A DNA stretch of 64,000 nt from UBA5364 sp050259235 (GTDB taxonomy: Bacteria > Bacillota_I > Bacilli_A > RF39 > UBA660), in the NCBI GenBank assembly GCA_050259235.1, contig JBLNAG010000002.1, forward strand, positions 248,001-312,000. Reading direction: 5' to 3'. The position numbers and the translations under genes are program-made. Below the pieces are notes generated by a model. The model saw only the letters and a program-made list of their open reading frames with translations. It did no database searches and was not told the origin of the DNA. Shown piece after piece: positions 31,787-40,245 of this stretch. The first letter of the stretch is position 1, and every line of letters begins with the position of its first letter.

Positions 31787-33112
31787 TTATTTTTTTGGCT
31801 TTAATAATGATTCTTTTGTTTCAATTTTCCTATTAACTATAACAATATAATAAAGCATAACCATAATAGCAACCGTAAGTGGCATTAAATTAAATACAAC
31901 ATGTCCAACAAACACAGAAGCAAATCCAATATAAAAGAGTGTTAAAAACATTAATAAATAATCAATATCAAAATGTCTTTTAATATTATTAAAGTTTTTT
32001 ACAATTACATTGATAATAAGTGTTCCAAAAAAAGCTACATATAATAAGAGACCATAAACTCCTCTTGAATACAAAACATCAAGTAAATCCATTTCAACAT
32101 ATATAAAACGAAATTTAGGATAATATAATCCCATACCAAAGATTTTGGTAAACATATTACTGTCATTAAAAACAGGATTAATTATTTTAACATTATTAGC
32201 CCGATTACTAGTAACAAAATTAGCTATATCAACCATTCCTTGTTCATTTGTATTATATTTAATACCATCTCCAATATTATCAATCATATACAAATTAGAA
32301 CTGATGATTAAAACTATTCCTAAAATAATGGTTAATGATAATAATTTAAAATAATGATATTTCTTGTTTTTTAAAAAATCTATAAATAAATATAAAATTA
32401 TTATAAATAATGTACTCAACAAACCAAAATAACATGCTTTTGTACCAATCAATAATTCCAAAACAGTAATAACAATTATATAAAATAGATAATTATTCTT
32501 TCTGTCTTTTATATAGAACAAAATAAATAATGGAAGTAAAAATACTAGAGCATGACCTAAAGCATTTGTTGATCTAATCCAAGCTGTTAACCCTTGTTCA
32601 GCAGTGACATAACTATATTGACTAGTATTTGAAATAACTGCTAAAAGAAAAATAATACCAACATAAATTACAATAAATTTCATTCCAGCAATAATCTTCT
32701 TTTTAATGTCATTAACATTTTTGTTTTTTATATATATAAAAAGAGAAATTACATAGAAAATGCCAATTAAATATGATGAAATAAAAAGTAATACCGTAAG
32801 AAACCAAGTTTTAATACTTTCTGCTGTTAAATTAAAACACATCAAAAAACAACCGACAATAGTAGCGATTGTAATTAATTTTTGTTTTTTACTACCATTA
32901 ATAAAAATATAGATAGCTAAAACTAATGTTAGCCCTATAAATATATAAGGACCTTTCATATAAAGTTTATTAAACATGTTTATTATAAATGATATAAATT
33001 TAGAATTAGATTGCATAGAAAAAACATAATGAACACTTGTATATAATATAAATGTCAAAAATGGTATGTAAAATAAAAACTTTTCAATTATCCTATTATA
33101 CTTATTTTTCAT
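31787..33112 (-). CDS. O-antigen ligase / polymerase-like polytopic membrane protein
   Basis: A 441-residue protein with about twelve membrane helices and one large outside loop (residues about 280-360). The loop carries the family signature region (WIRSTNALGHALVFLLPLF before it, YVEMDLLDVLYSRGVYGLLL after it) of Wzy/WaaL-type O-antigen ligases. It probably joins or polymerises cell-surface glycans outside the membrane. There is no sugar-transferase cluster around it, so its substrate is unknown. The start ATG has no clear ribosome site; an extended -10 element lies six bases upstream, so the mRNA may be leaderless. Confidence 0.75.
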   Translation of the reverse strand: MKNKYNRIIEKFLFYIPFLTFILYTSVHYVFSMQSNSKFISFIINMFNKLYMKGPYIFIGLTLVLAIYIFINGSKKQKLITIATIVGCFLMCFNLTAESIKTWFLTVLLFISSYLIGIFYVISLFIYIKNKNVNDIKKKIIAGMKFIVIYVGIIFLLAVISNTSQYSYVTAEQGLTAWIRSTNALGHALVFLLPLFILFYIKDRKNNYLFYIIVITVLELLIGTKACYFGLLSTLFIIILYLFIDFLKNKKYHYFKLLSLTIILGIVLIISSNLYMIDNIGDGIKYNTNEQGMVDIANFVTSNRANNVKIINPVFNDSNMFTKIFGMGLYYPKFRFIYVEMDLLDVLYSRGVYGLLLYVAFFGTLIINVIVKNFNNIKRHFDIDYLLMFLTLFYIGFASVFVGHVVFNLMPLTVAIMVMLYYIVIVNRKIETKESLLKPKK

Positions 33113-33118
33113 ACTTAG

Positions 33119-33127
33119 ATTATATCA
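33119..33127 (-). promoter_or_regulatory. Extended -10 promoter, possibly leaderless
   Basis: TGATATAAT on the minus strand. Six bases separate it from the ATG at 33110-33112, so transcription would start at or next to the start codon. No -35 match. Confidence 0.45.
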
Positions 33128-33160
33128 TAATTTTTTATATATTTATATCTAATTACGAAA

Positions 33161-33232
33161 AAATCCGATATATAATATATTGAGTTTAGATTCAAAGTTA
33201 TAGCATGGAATCAAAGGAAACTTTCAATTTTT
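33161..33232 (-). repeat. 3' element, copy A (with terminator)
   Basis: Downstream of the 33246 gene. It shares CCTTTGATTCCATGC, TTTGAATCTAAACT and an AT-rich terminator hairpin ending in a T-run with the element at 33913-33987. Confidence 0.7.
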
Positions 33233-33245
33233 TATTTAATTTAAA

Positions 33246-33887
33246 TTATCTTGACCTACCTAAACTTCTATCATCAAGAGTACTTTTCATATTATTAATA
33301 GAACTTTTTACTCTTTCGTATCTATCAGCATCATATCCTATCCTATTAATCTCTTTTATATCATAAATATCCTTTTCTCTTCCGGCCTTTTCCTTAGTAA
33401 CTTTAACAACTTCTAAGCTACTTATGCCAATTACACTGCCATTTGGCAATGTTGTTTTAGCAAGATAGTCTGTCACTTTCATATTTGGAATTTCCTTTAC
33501 TTTTAAATCTTTTCTACCAGAAACATCTGTTGAAGAAAAACTTCTTTGAACAATCAATTCATCTGAAATTTGCTCGTAAGGATAAAATCCAACAGGAATA
33601 TCCCTAATATAGGTATCCACACCATAATCAACCATTTCTGCATCTTCATAATTTAAAGAATCAAGTGAAGCATCATATAAATTATATTTTCTTAAAAATT
33701 TTCTTACTTTCAGCATGTTTTCTTGTAATACTAATAAATCTATATCACTGTGGTTTCTTTTAGAATCTTTTTTTGAAACTAACCATGGTACAATTCCTCC
33801 AGATACGAAGACGATATCGGCTAATTCTTCATCTTGTATAATACTCATCAAAATATTAATAATATTACTATAATTTCCTTTTTCCAT
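33246..33887 (-). CDS. Nucleotidyltransferase-fold protein (substrate unknown)
   Basis: A 213-residue protein starting at ATG 33885-33887 behind AGGTGAT. Residues 29-52 (VFVSGGIVPWLVSKKDSKRN then HSDIDLLV) give the GG...hSDxDxxV active-site pattern of the polymerase-beta-like nucleotidyltransferases, with two metal-binding Asp in SDIDLL. The remainder resembles aminoglycoside- or antitoxin-related family members in length but not in any motif I recognise. Followed by the same 3' element as its neighbour at 33988. Confidence 0.7.
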   Translation of the reverse strand: MEKGNYSNIINILMSIIQDEELADIVFVSGGIVPWLVSKKDSKRNHSDIDLLVLQENMLKVRKFLRKYNLYDASLDSLNYEDAEMVDYGVDTYIRDIPVGFYPYEQISDELIVQRSFSSTDVSGRKDLKVKEIPNMKVTDYLAKTTLPNGSVIGISSLEVVKVTKEKAGREKDIYDIKEINRIGYDADRYERVKSSINNMKSTLDDRSLGRSR

Positions 33888-33912
33888 TTTTATCACCTAA
33901 TTACATTATAAC

Positions 33913-33987
33913 AAAAAAACTCGATATATAATATATCCAGTTTAGATTCAAAATTATGGCATGGAATCAAAGGGGATTCCCAAATTT
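33913..33987 (-). repeat. 3' element, copy B (with terminator)
   Basis: Downstream of the 33988 gene. AAACTGGATATAT / ATATATCGAGTTT hairpin plus seven T, preceded by the block shared with copy A. GGAATC/GATTCC can also pair inside it. Confidence 0.75.
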
Positions 33988-34563
33988 TTATTCATTACTT
34001 CTTCCTTTAACTTTTGTTTTATTATATTCATCTGCAAAATTTTCTATTTCTTTTAATGGCGTTCTTGGTTTAATTAATTTTTTTGATAATTCCTCTAACT
34101 GTTGTATACAATATCCCCTATAATATTTTCTACATCCTTCCCCATAATCATCTGTCTCATAATATCCATCTAACATATGAAATTCCCAATAAATATTTAG
34201 TTTTTCTTTTTCTTTTTCAAAAATTTGATAAATTTCTCCTTTATCAATTGAATTTCTAACTATTGTCAATCCAAACATATCTCCAAATTGAAAGGGTTCA
34301 CAAAGGGAACCATTACTAATAGCACCTTGCTTTTCAAAAAAATTATAAAAACCTTTATTTCTGTGTAATATAACTTTACCGTTTTCTTTTTCTAATTTTT
34401 CCAATTTACAATATAAATTTAGAATTAATTTCCTCGATATCTCTTCAATCATTTCTAGTTCTTTGCCATAGCTTTTACTATTTTTTATATCAAATATAAA
34501 CATATGATAATTCCCATTAGCTTGTGCTTTATCAAATAGATCTTTATATTCTCCATAACTCAT
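33988..34563 (-). CDS. Protein of unknown function (191 residues)
   Basis: Not recognised. Starts at ATG 34561-34563, six bases behind AGAGGTG; the GTG within the site is not used. Soluble, without signal peptide or membrane segment. The first half alternates strands and helices (YHMFIFDIKNSKSYGKELEM, KVILHRNKGFYNFFEKQG), reminiscent of a nucleotide-cyclase-like FDxxxS/K arrangement, but no complete motif can be confirmed. Two Cys lie in EGCRKYYRGYC near 140. Confidence 0.7.
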   Translation of the reverse strand: MSYGEYKDLFDKAQANGNYHMFIFDIKNSKSYGKELEMIEEISRKLILNLYCKLEKLEKENGKVILHRNKGFYNFFEKQGAISNGSLCEPFQFGDMFGLTIVRNSIDKGEIYQIFEKEKEKLNIYWEFHMLDGYYETDDYGEGCRKYYRGYCIQQLEELSKKLIKPRTPLKEIENFADEYNKTKVKGRSNE

Positions 34564-34589
34564 TCTATTCACCTCTTGTTCATTATATC

Positions 34590-34672
34590 AAAAAAACTTG
34601 ATATTTTCATACCAAGTTCGACTAATTCATAATGGCAGAGCAGAAACATTGAAGGCTGAACTTTCAAGGTTT
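34590..34672 (-). repeat. 3' element, divergent copy C, no gene attached
   Basis: AACTTGGTAT / ATATCAAGTT hairpin with seven T (minus), preceded by TTGAAAGTTCAGCCTT and TGCCATTATGAATTAG. This has the same order as copies A and B but is diverged. No minus-strand gene ends here. Confidence 0.5.
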
Positions 34673-34710
34673 TTTAATAAAATTTTTATGAAACTTGAAG
34701 TTCTTTTTTT
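34658..34710 (+). terminator. Plus-strand terminator without an upstream gene
   Basis: GAACTTTCAAG / CTTGAAGTTC (one bulged T) around a 25-base AT-rich loop, then seven T. With the hairpin at 34596-34618 it could end a small plus-strand RNA. Confidence 0.55.
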
Positions 34711-34970
34711 ATAAGAAATATAGAAGCTTAATCAATATACTAAAATCTACAATAATAGATAATTGGTACTCCAATCTATATTTCTCGTTAAGTTTAGGCA
34801 CTGTTATTATTTTATAAAGAGATCATGAAAATTTTATTGAAGATGGCACATGTTAATATTTTTATATCATCACTATCTACATTATATTATATTTTTTTAA
34901 AAGAACCAACATATTATTAAATATAGCATACTAGAATTGCTAAAGAATTAATATAAGGAGGAGCGAATTT
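34711..34970. other. Gap without a supported gene
   Basis: AT-rich; only the ribosome site AAGGAGGAGC of the next gene is recognisable. Confidence 0.5.
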
Positions 34971-35270
34971 GTGATTAAGTGTCTTTATGATTCAGATGGA
35001 AATGTCATTGCATTTAGTAGGAATCAACATATTTATCAGATTAATGGGGAATTGATAAGTTGGTTAGAAATTTGTGTAGATAAACAATCATCAAATATGG
35101 ATAAGCAGAATCCCAAAAATAATCAATCTGATTTTTTCAAGGATTATCTAAAAAATATGCCTTCAGCACTATTAACAGAAGGTGATTTGCCACCAGAAAT
35201 GTTAGAATTATTAACAGAAAGTATCCCCCCCGAACTATTAGGTAAAAGCAAAAAGAAGAAAAGATATTAA
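34971..35270 (+). CDS. 99-residue protein of unknown function
   Basis: Starts at GTG 34971, nine bases behind AGGAGG. The N-terminal 32 residues (CLYDSDGNVIAFSRNQHIYQ then INGELISWLE) resemble one unit of a small beta-flower/DNGNVI-type fold, followed by a Gln/Asn-rich linker and a Pro/Leu-rich helix (PPEMLELLTESIPPELLG) with a basic end. No signal peptide. A strong terminator follows. Function unknown. Confidence 0.65.
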   Translation: MIKCLYDSDGNVIAFSRNQHIYQINGELISWLEICVDKQSSNMDKQNPKNNQSDFFKDYLKNMPSALLTEGDLPPEMLELLTESIPPELLGKSKKKKRY

Positions 35271-35276
35271 ATAAAG

Positions 35277-35304
35277 ACTCTGGTATCATACCAGAGTTTT
35301 ATAT
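35277..35304 (+). terminator. Rho-independent terminator
   Basis: ACTCTGGT, loop ATCAT, ACCAGAGT then T-rich. Confidence 0.8.
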
Positions 35305-35410
35305 TTATTCATCATTATAATATTTGCCTCTAAATTCTTTTTGCTATTATATTAAATTTAATTTAATAATTAATATAGCAGACACAATATTTCATAATGT
35401 ATGTTTTAAA

Positions 35411-35445
35411 CAAAAAATAATTTAAGTAACAAACTTAAATTATTT
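35411..35445 (-). terminator. Terminator downstream of tRNA-Trp
   Basis: AAATAATTTAAGT / ACTTAAATTATTT hairpin with T-run on the minus strand, about 80 bases after the tRNA. Confidence 0.7.
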
Positions 35446-35521
35446 CTTCATTTTAATCAAAAAATTATATTAATTGCTAATTCTTCACAAAAGAGTAGTC
35501 AAAATTAGCCTTATTCTCATA

Positions 35522-35595
35522 TGGCAGGGGCAGACGGAATTGAACCATCAACCACGGTTTTGGAGACCGCTATTATACCATTTAACTATGCCCCT
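35522..35595 (-). tRNA. tRNA-Trp (CCA anticodon), encoded 3' CCA
   Basis: Minus strand. Acceptor AGGGGCA/TGCCCCT, anticodon arm GCGGT-CTCCAAA-ACCGT with anticodon CCA, T arm GATGG-TTCAATT-CCGTC, discriminator G, then encoded CCA (35522-35524). Preceded by a good promoter at 35606-35634. Confidence 0.95.
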
Positions 35596-35605
35596 AAGTA
35601 ATAAG

Positions 35606-35634
35606 ATTATAGCATACAAACAATATTTATTCAA
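35606..35634 (-). promoter_or_regulatory. Sigma-A promoter of tRNA-Trp
   Basis: Minus strand TTGAAT (35629-35634), 17 bases, TATAAT (35606-35611), ten bases before the mature tRNA. Confidence 0.8.
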
Positions 35635-35674
35635 CTATATTTTTTTAAATCATATAATTGAATAGGTGATTAAT

Positions 35675-36103
35675 ATGGCTATAATAGCAGCGACTACAAA
35701 AGAAAGAGACTTATTAGCACGTCTTATGCGTGCTGAAGCAATTGGTGAAGGAAATTTAGGAATGTTAATGGTTGGTAATGTTGGCATAAATAGAGTTATT
35801 GGTGATTGTTTAACATTTCAAAATATTAGATCAATAACTGGAATGATTAATCAAGATCCAGGAGGCTTCAGTGGAGTTAATAGTCCATTATTTTTTAATA
35901 ATCCTACTACAATTGAAAGAAATCTTGCTGATCGCATAATACGAGGGGAATATTATTATCCTGCTACTAATGCATTATGGTTCTACGCTCCTAAAACGGG
36001 TGAAACTTGTCAACCTTTTTGGTGGGAACAAAAATTATCTGGTAAATATAAAAATCATTGTTTCTATGCTCCTGCTGCTGGTATTTGTAAATCAATACGT
36101 TAA
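35675..36103 (+). CDS. SleB-type cell-wall (spore-cortex) hydrolase
   Basis: A 142-residue Hydrolase_2 (SleB/CwlJ) domain starting at ATG 35675 behind AGGTGATTA. The family pattern is clear: ERDLLARLMRAEAIGEGNLG with the catalytic-type Glu, GNVGINRVI, then NPTTIERNLADRIIRGE and NALWFYAPK. It lacks a signal peptide and the SleB peptidoglycan-binding domain, so it is closest in plan to CwlJ, which is made in the mother cell and sits in the coat to open the cortex during germination. Convergent with a LysM amidase. Confidence 0.87.
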   Translation: MAIIAATTKERDLLARLMRAEAIGEGNLGMLMVGNVGINRVIGDCLTFQNIRSITGMINQDPGGFSGVNSPLFFNNPTTIERNLADRIIRGEYYYPATNALWFYAPKTGETCQPFWWEQKLSGKYKNHCFYAPAAGICKSIR

Positions 36104-36127
36104 AAAAAAAGACTTAGTCTTTTTTTA
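36102..36127. terminator. Bidirectional terminator
   Basis: AAAAGACT / AGTCTTTT near-palindrome with A- and T-runs on either side between the convergent hydrolase and amidase genes. Confidence 0.7.
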
Positions 36128-37504
36128 TATTATCAATATTTGGCCGATACTTAATAAGTTACTTGTTAAATTATTTTTTCTCTTTATTTCATCTGCTGTA
36201 GTATTAAATCTACTAGCAATATCATATAAATTATCTCCACTTTTTACAACATATGTCGTTCCAGTTTCACTTACTGGTATTTTTAACACTTGACCGATAC
36301 TTAATAAATTAGTACTCAAATTATTTAACTGTGTTATAGCACTAGTAGTTGTATTATATTTTTGAGCTATTGAATATAAATTATCTCCTGATTTAACAGT
36401 ATATTCAATGTAGTTTTGTGGTGCAGTTGGTGTTGGTGTTGTTGTTGTCGTAGGTACTGGGACTTTTAATTTTTGGCCAATACTTAAAGTACTACTAGTT
36501 AAATTGTTTAATTGCATCAATGTATTAACAGTTGTTTTGTAGGTTTGTGCTATTGTATATAAGCTATCGCCTGATTTAACATAATAGTCAATATAATCTC
36601 CTGTTGGTGCAGTTGGTGGTAATGCTCCGGCAGCTGGAATAAGTATTCTCTGACCGATACTTAAATTTGTTGTACTAAGGTCATTAAAATTAATTAAATC
36701 AGTAGCTGTTAGATTATAGTTTTTAGCTATTGAATATAAACTATCGCCTGCTTTTACAATATATTCAATATATTCTCCTGGTTGTGGTTGAATTGGTTGA
36801 ACTGGTATCTTTAACACTTGACCTATGCTTAATAAGTTACTGATTAGATTATTAGCAGCTTTTAGTGCTTCAACAGTGACATTTAATTTCTTAGCTATAC
36901 TCCACAAACTATCCCCCGATTGTACTACATATAAATTAGCACCAGATGGCGGTGTATAAGGTAGATTTCTGTATTTCATAACAGCCCTAACAACAGCTTC
37001 TGCATAATTCCTCCAATTAGCTTTTAACTGTGCTGCATCATCTGTATTATCTAAAAAGCCATATTCAATAATTACTGGTTGCGTAACACCTGTTTCTCTA
37101 TGAATAAAATAATAATCCTTAGATGTATCGGATGGTAAACGTCTTTGATATGGTTCTCTTATATTTTGTCCTTCTTTAGCAATCTCCTGTAAAATCATAG
37201 TAGATAAGTTACTGTTATTACGCAATGCATATATAGCTTCAGCTCCATTACCTCCGCCTGCATTAATGTGATTTGATAGAACAATTACATTGGGATTATT
37301 TCCAAATGCATTTAATATTAAATTTACTCTTTCCTGTGGTGATAAAGTTACATCAGTAGTTCTTGTCATTTTAACAGGCACACCTAGTTCTCTAAATCTA
37401 TCATACATATATTGGGATATTTTTAATGTTAAATCTTTTTCTATTATACCATTTCCTACTGCTCCAGAATCCACTCCCCCATGACCAGCATCTATAACTA
37501 TCAT
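36125..37504 (-). CDS. N-acetylmuramoyl-L-alanine amidase with five LysM domains
   Basis: A 459-residue protein. Residues 1-180 are an Amidase_3 zinc domain with ligands His8 (DAGHGG), Glu22 (NGIIEKD) and His79 (LSNHINA) and catalytic Glu147 (VIIEYGF). Five LysM modules follow, near 193, 250, 308, 367 and 417, each opening V(K/Q)(S/A)GD(S/N)L(W/Y). They bind glycan chains. There is no signal peptide, so release into spore coat/cortex or by mother-cell lysis is likely. Starts behind GAGGAGGGATTACT. Confidence 0.92.
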   Translation of the reverse strand: MIVIDAGHGGVDSGAVGNGIIEKDLTLKISQYMYDRFRELGVPVKMTRTTDVTLSPQERVNLILNAFGNNPNVIVLSNHINAGGGNGAEAIYALRNNSNLSTMILQEIAKEGQNIREPYQRRLPSDTSKDYYFIHRETGVTQPVIIEYGFLDNTDDAAQLKANWRNYAEAVVRAVMKYRNLPYTPPSGANLYVVQSGDSLWSIAKKLNVTVEALKAANNLISNLLSIGQVLKIPVQPIQPQPGEYIEYIVKAGDSLYSIAKNYNLTATDLINFNDLSTTNLSIGQRILIPAAGALPPTAPTGDYIDYYVKSGDSLYTIAQTYKTTVNTLMQLNNLTSSTLSIGQKLKVPVPTTTTTPTPTAPQNYIEYTVKSGDNLYSIAQKYNTTTSAITQLNNLSTNLLSIGQVLKIPVSETGTTYVVKSGDNLYDIASRFNTTADEIKRKNNLTSNLLSIGQILII

Positions 37505-37679
37505 AGTAATCCCTCCTCAAACTATTTTATGTAAATTGATTAAAAAAGGGATGATTATTATGATTAAAATTATTTTTAATAGTATAGTTTAAGATTTGCC
37601 CTTATATTATATAGTTAAAATACCTATTATATACTAAAAATGCTTTACAGCACTTGACAATGTGAGGTGACGAAAAACA

Positions 37680-37725
37680 TTGAAAAAAGACCCTTTAGCC
37701 CATATAATTAATATAGAAAGGGGTC
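37680..37725 (+). promoter_or_regulatory. Sigma-A-like promoter flanked by an inverted repeat
   Basis: TTGAAA (37680-37685), 17 bases, TATAAT (37703-37708). GACCCTTT (37689-37696) and AAAGGGGTC (37717-37725) form an inverted repeat with one extra G around the -10 box; the right arm includes the ribosome site of the next gene. A second repeat, CAATGT/ACATTG, lies at 37658-37682. Confidence 0.6.
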
Positions 37726-37731
37726 ATGTAT

Positions 37732-38358
37732 ATGCTCAAAAAAGTAAGATTTATCTTCGTGTTCATATCTTTATCAATATGTCTTTGCTTTATGAGCAGT
37801 ACATACTCAAGATATGTTGCTGATGCAACTGGTAATATTGACGTATTATTTGCTAAATGGCAAATTCTTGTAGATGACACTGATATAACAAATAACTCAA
37901 GCTCTACAATATCTTTTGTGCCTGTAATTGAAGAAAATGCTAACGTTTCATCAAATACTATTGCTCCAGGTTCTAAAGGTTATTTTGATATTGATATTGA
38001 TCCTACTAATGTAGAAGTATCATTTAGTTATACAATTAATTTAGCTATGCAAAACCAAAATATGCCAGATATTAAGATCACAGGGTATTCTATTGTTCCT
38101 GAAGGTTATGTTGAAGGTAATCCCCTTGATGTTATAACCTTACAAGGAAATGAAATAACTGATACCTTAAATTTTGATAAAGGAACAGAACAATTTAAAT
38201 TTAAAGCTTTCACTATTAGAGTATACTTTGAATGGTATGAAGGTGTAAATGAATTAATGAATGATGAAGCTGATAGCAATGTCGGTTTATTAGCAGCTAC
38301 TGAAGGTACTACTTTAGCAATGAGTGCTAATATATCATTCGCCCAAATAATAGAATAA
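37732..38358 (+). CDS. TasA/CalY-like secreted protein
   Basis: A 208-residue protein; ATG 37732 is eight bases behind GAAAGGGG, with ATG 37726 as a less well spaced alternative. The signal segment is FIFVFISLSICLCFMSSTYS, followed by RYVADATGNIDVLFAKWQI. This S-x-Y-S-R-Y...AKW pattern is typical of substrates of the SipW peptidase. The mature part is a beta domain with APGSKGYFDIDIDPTNVEVS, the stretch that in TasA-like proteins follows a first strand. It is the only plus-strand member, facing the main cluster across a shared terminator. Confidence 0.72.
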   Translation: MLKKVRFIFVFISLSICLCFMSSTYSRYVADATGNIDVLFAKWQILVDDTDITNNSSSTISFVPVIEENANVSSNTIAPGSKGYFDIDIDPTNVEVSFSYTINLAMQNQNMPDIKITGYSIVPEGYVEGNPLDVITLQGNEITDTLNFDKGTEQFKFKAFTIRVYFEWYEGVNELMNDEADSNVGLLAATEGTTLAMSANISFAQIIE

Positions 38359-38388
38359 AAAAAGAGTAGTTATCTACTCTTTTTATTA
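38356..38388. terminator. Bidirectional terminator
   Basis: AAAAAGAGTAG, loop TTAT, CTACTCTTTTT; ends the plus-strand TasA-like gene and the long minus-strand unit 44891-38392. Confidence 0.88.
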
Positions 38389-38391
38389 TAT

Positions 38392-39621
38392 TTATAAGTT
38401 TGCTTTATTAGCTATAATAACAGGTACTATCTTACAATTATTAGCCTTTAATTCATTATATACCTTAGAGTTAATTTCATCTGTTTTAATTACAGCAAAA
38501 CCATTATTAACATCATATTCACTATTAGTCCAATAACAAGTATTAGACATTAAATAACCATATTTTCCATTAAGATATTTATAATATCCATTATAACTAA
38601 TGGCTCTATTTAATTCGATATTTATTCGATTATTATAAGTTAAATTACCTATAATAGCATCTGATATTCCATTTCTAACTAAAAATGAACTCATAATATC
38701 TCTAGATACTACTTGTAATATATCATTTATTAGTAATGGCCTAGTACTTACTGTCCAACCATTAGTAATACTTGCAAGTAAGGTATTATAATCACTATAA
38801 CTGCCCTCTAAATAAGTATTATTAGGGTTAGGGAGTAATGTTACTGTATCATCACCCAATGTGCTATTAACATCAATTACGTACGTTTCTAAACAAGTTG
38901 TACTAATATCAGTACATACACTATTACTTACAACATCAAATAGAACTTTATTACCCAAATCAAAACTAGTATCGCTAGATGTATCTGCTGTTAGATATTG
39001 TTCTGCAGTAACAGTCATTATTACTTGAATTGAGGGTCTTATTTGATAATTTGCATCTTGTAATTTTAATGCTTCTTCATTTTTTTGAAATAGATAAGCG
39101 TTACTTCCCCAGGAACTATCTAACTCATCACTTTCAGAATCTAATGGCCAAGAAACGGATACCTCAAAGGTACTTCCATCACCTTGAGCTAAAGCATAAT
39201 TTTTACTTAAATTAATATTAATATGAAATGGATAATCATGAGATAATCTATCTTCAACAAAATTTGAAGTAGTTACTTCTTCATTAACAATATAATTATC
39301 TTCTGGAGCTCCTAATATTCTAGCTGAAACTATTGAATAACTAATTTGAGCATCTGAATCACCTAAGTTCTTAATATTAATTTTTTCATTTACTGTATTC
39401 ATACCTGGATATAAATCAGATAATGAAATAACTATATCATTAGATACCTTTTCCCCATCTTTTTCTAATTCAATATTCCAAGCTTTAATATTTACTTCCG
39501 TTCTAACATCTGCTAAACCACTATATGCAAACCAAGCAAGAGTTACTGATATAAATGAAACAGCTACGAAAGCTAATGACATTATATTAAGCTTTAAATA
39601 TATTTTGTATTTCGGCTTCAT
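38392..39621 (-). CDS. TasA-like anchored surface protein (409 residues)
   Basis: Starts behind GGTGGGGTGATATAA. Residues 12-32 (NIMSLAFVAVSFISVTLAWF) form the signal/anchor ending in the Ala-Trp-Phe motif common to SipW-type substrates. The first beta domain contains LSDLYPGMNTVNEKINIKNL, equivalent to the LxPGD...V.N pattern of TasA/camelysin. A second domain (from about 210) has Cys pairs (SNSVCTDISTTCLETYVIDV) and is unfamiliar. Last gene of the unit that encodes the SipW fusion, the ATPase, its partner and SipW, and so a likely substrate of this SipW. Confidence 0.75.
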   Translation of the reverse strand: MKPKYKIYLKLNIMSLAFVAVSFISVTLAWFAYSGLADVRTEVNIKAWNIELEKDGEKVSNDIVISLSDLYPGMNTVNEKINIKNLGDSDAQISYSIVSARILGAPEDNYIVNEEVTTSNFVEDRLSHDYPFHININLSKNYALAQGDGSTFEVSVSWPLDSESDELDSSWGSNAYLFQKNEEALKLQDANYQIRPSIQVIMTVTAEQYLTADTSSDTSFDLGNKVLFDVVSNSVCTDISTTCLETYVIDVNSTLGDDTVTLLPNPNNTYLEGSYSDYNTLLASITNGWTVSTRPLLINDILQVVSRDIMSSFLVRNGISDAIIGNLTYNNRINIELNRAISYNGYYKYLNGKYGYLMSNTCYWTNSEYDVNNGFAVIKTDEINSKVYNELKANNCKIVPVIIANKANL

Positions 39622-39640
39622 TTATATCACCCCACCTCAC

Positions 39641-40237
39641 TTACATTTTTTCATTATTATTTTTTAATTCTTCTCTTCTTTTTTCTTCCTTTTTTAATAA
39701 AGTTGAAATTATTTCGGAACCTATAATAAATACCATTGGAATAATGATAAATATATAAAATCCAATATTAGTAGAAACAATTCGATAAATAGCAGAAAGA
39801 ATCACTGATTTATAAATAACTTTTCCATATAATTGATCTTCTGAAACAGCTGGATCTTCTACTAAGTTAGCTAACCCTTTAGCACGGAATATATATTTTC
39901 CACTTCCACTCTTGGTAACACCAATAACTTGGTGGGTAATAACCTTTCCAGCAAAGCCACCCTTAATACCTTGGTAACTAATAACATCTCCTACTTTAAT
40001 CTTAGATGGTTCTACATTCTTAGAAATTAGAACATCACCTATATCATATTTTGGTTTCATACTTCCTGAAATTACAGTAAACATTCTGTAGTTAAAGAAA
40101 GATAATTTGTTATCACTAAATCGTTGTAAACATACAACAATAATAAATGCTGCAAATAGTACAATTACTAATGCACGAACAGTAGCTAGAACAATTTTCA
40201 ATTTCTTACTTTTTTTCTTTTCTTTTGTTTTTTCCAT
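39641..40237 (-). CDS. sipW: Signal peptidase I, SipW/ER type
   Basis: A 198-residue membrane protease. After an N-terminal helix (residues 15-40) comes the catalytic Ser in TVISGSMKPKYDIGDVLI near residue 58. The general base is His rather than Lys (KVITHQVIGV near 100), which defines the SipW/archaeal/ER subtype. A second helix lies near 155-185. In Bacillus SipW processes TasA and TapA during biofilm fibre formation. Here it lies between a DUF2357-like gene and a TasA-like gene. Confidence 0.9.
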   Translation of the reverse strand: MEKTKEKKKSKKLKIVLATVRALVIVLFAAFIIVVCLQRFSDNKLSFFNYRMFTVISGSMKPKYDIGDVLISKNVEPSKIKVGDVISYQGIKGGFAGKVITHQVIGVTKSGSGKYIFRAKGLANLVEDPAVSEDQLYGKVIYKSVILSAIYRIVSTNIGFYIFIIIPMVFIIGSEIISTLLKKEEKRREELKNNNEKM

Positions 40238-40245
40238 ATAATCTC

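Noticed and set aside
37689..37725. Ribosome-site-sequestering RNA hairpin upstream of the 37732 gene
   Set aside because: The predicted transcription start (about 37715) lies downstream of the left arm, so the hairpin would not form in the mRNA; kept only as an alternative in the findings.
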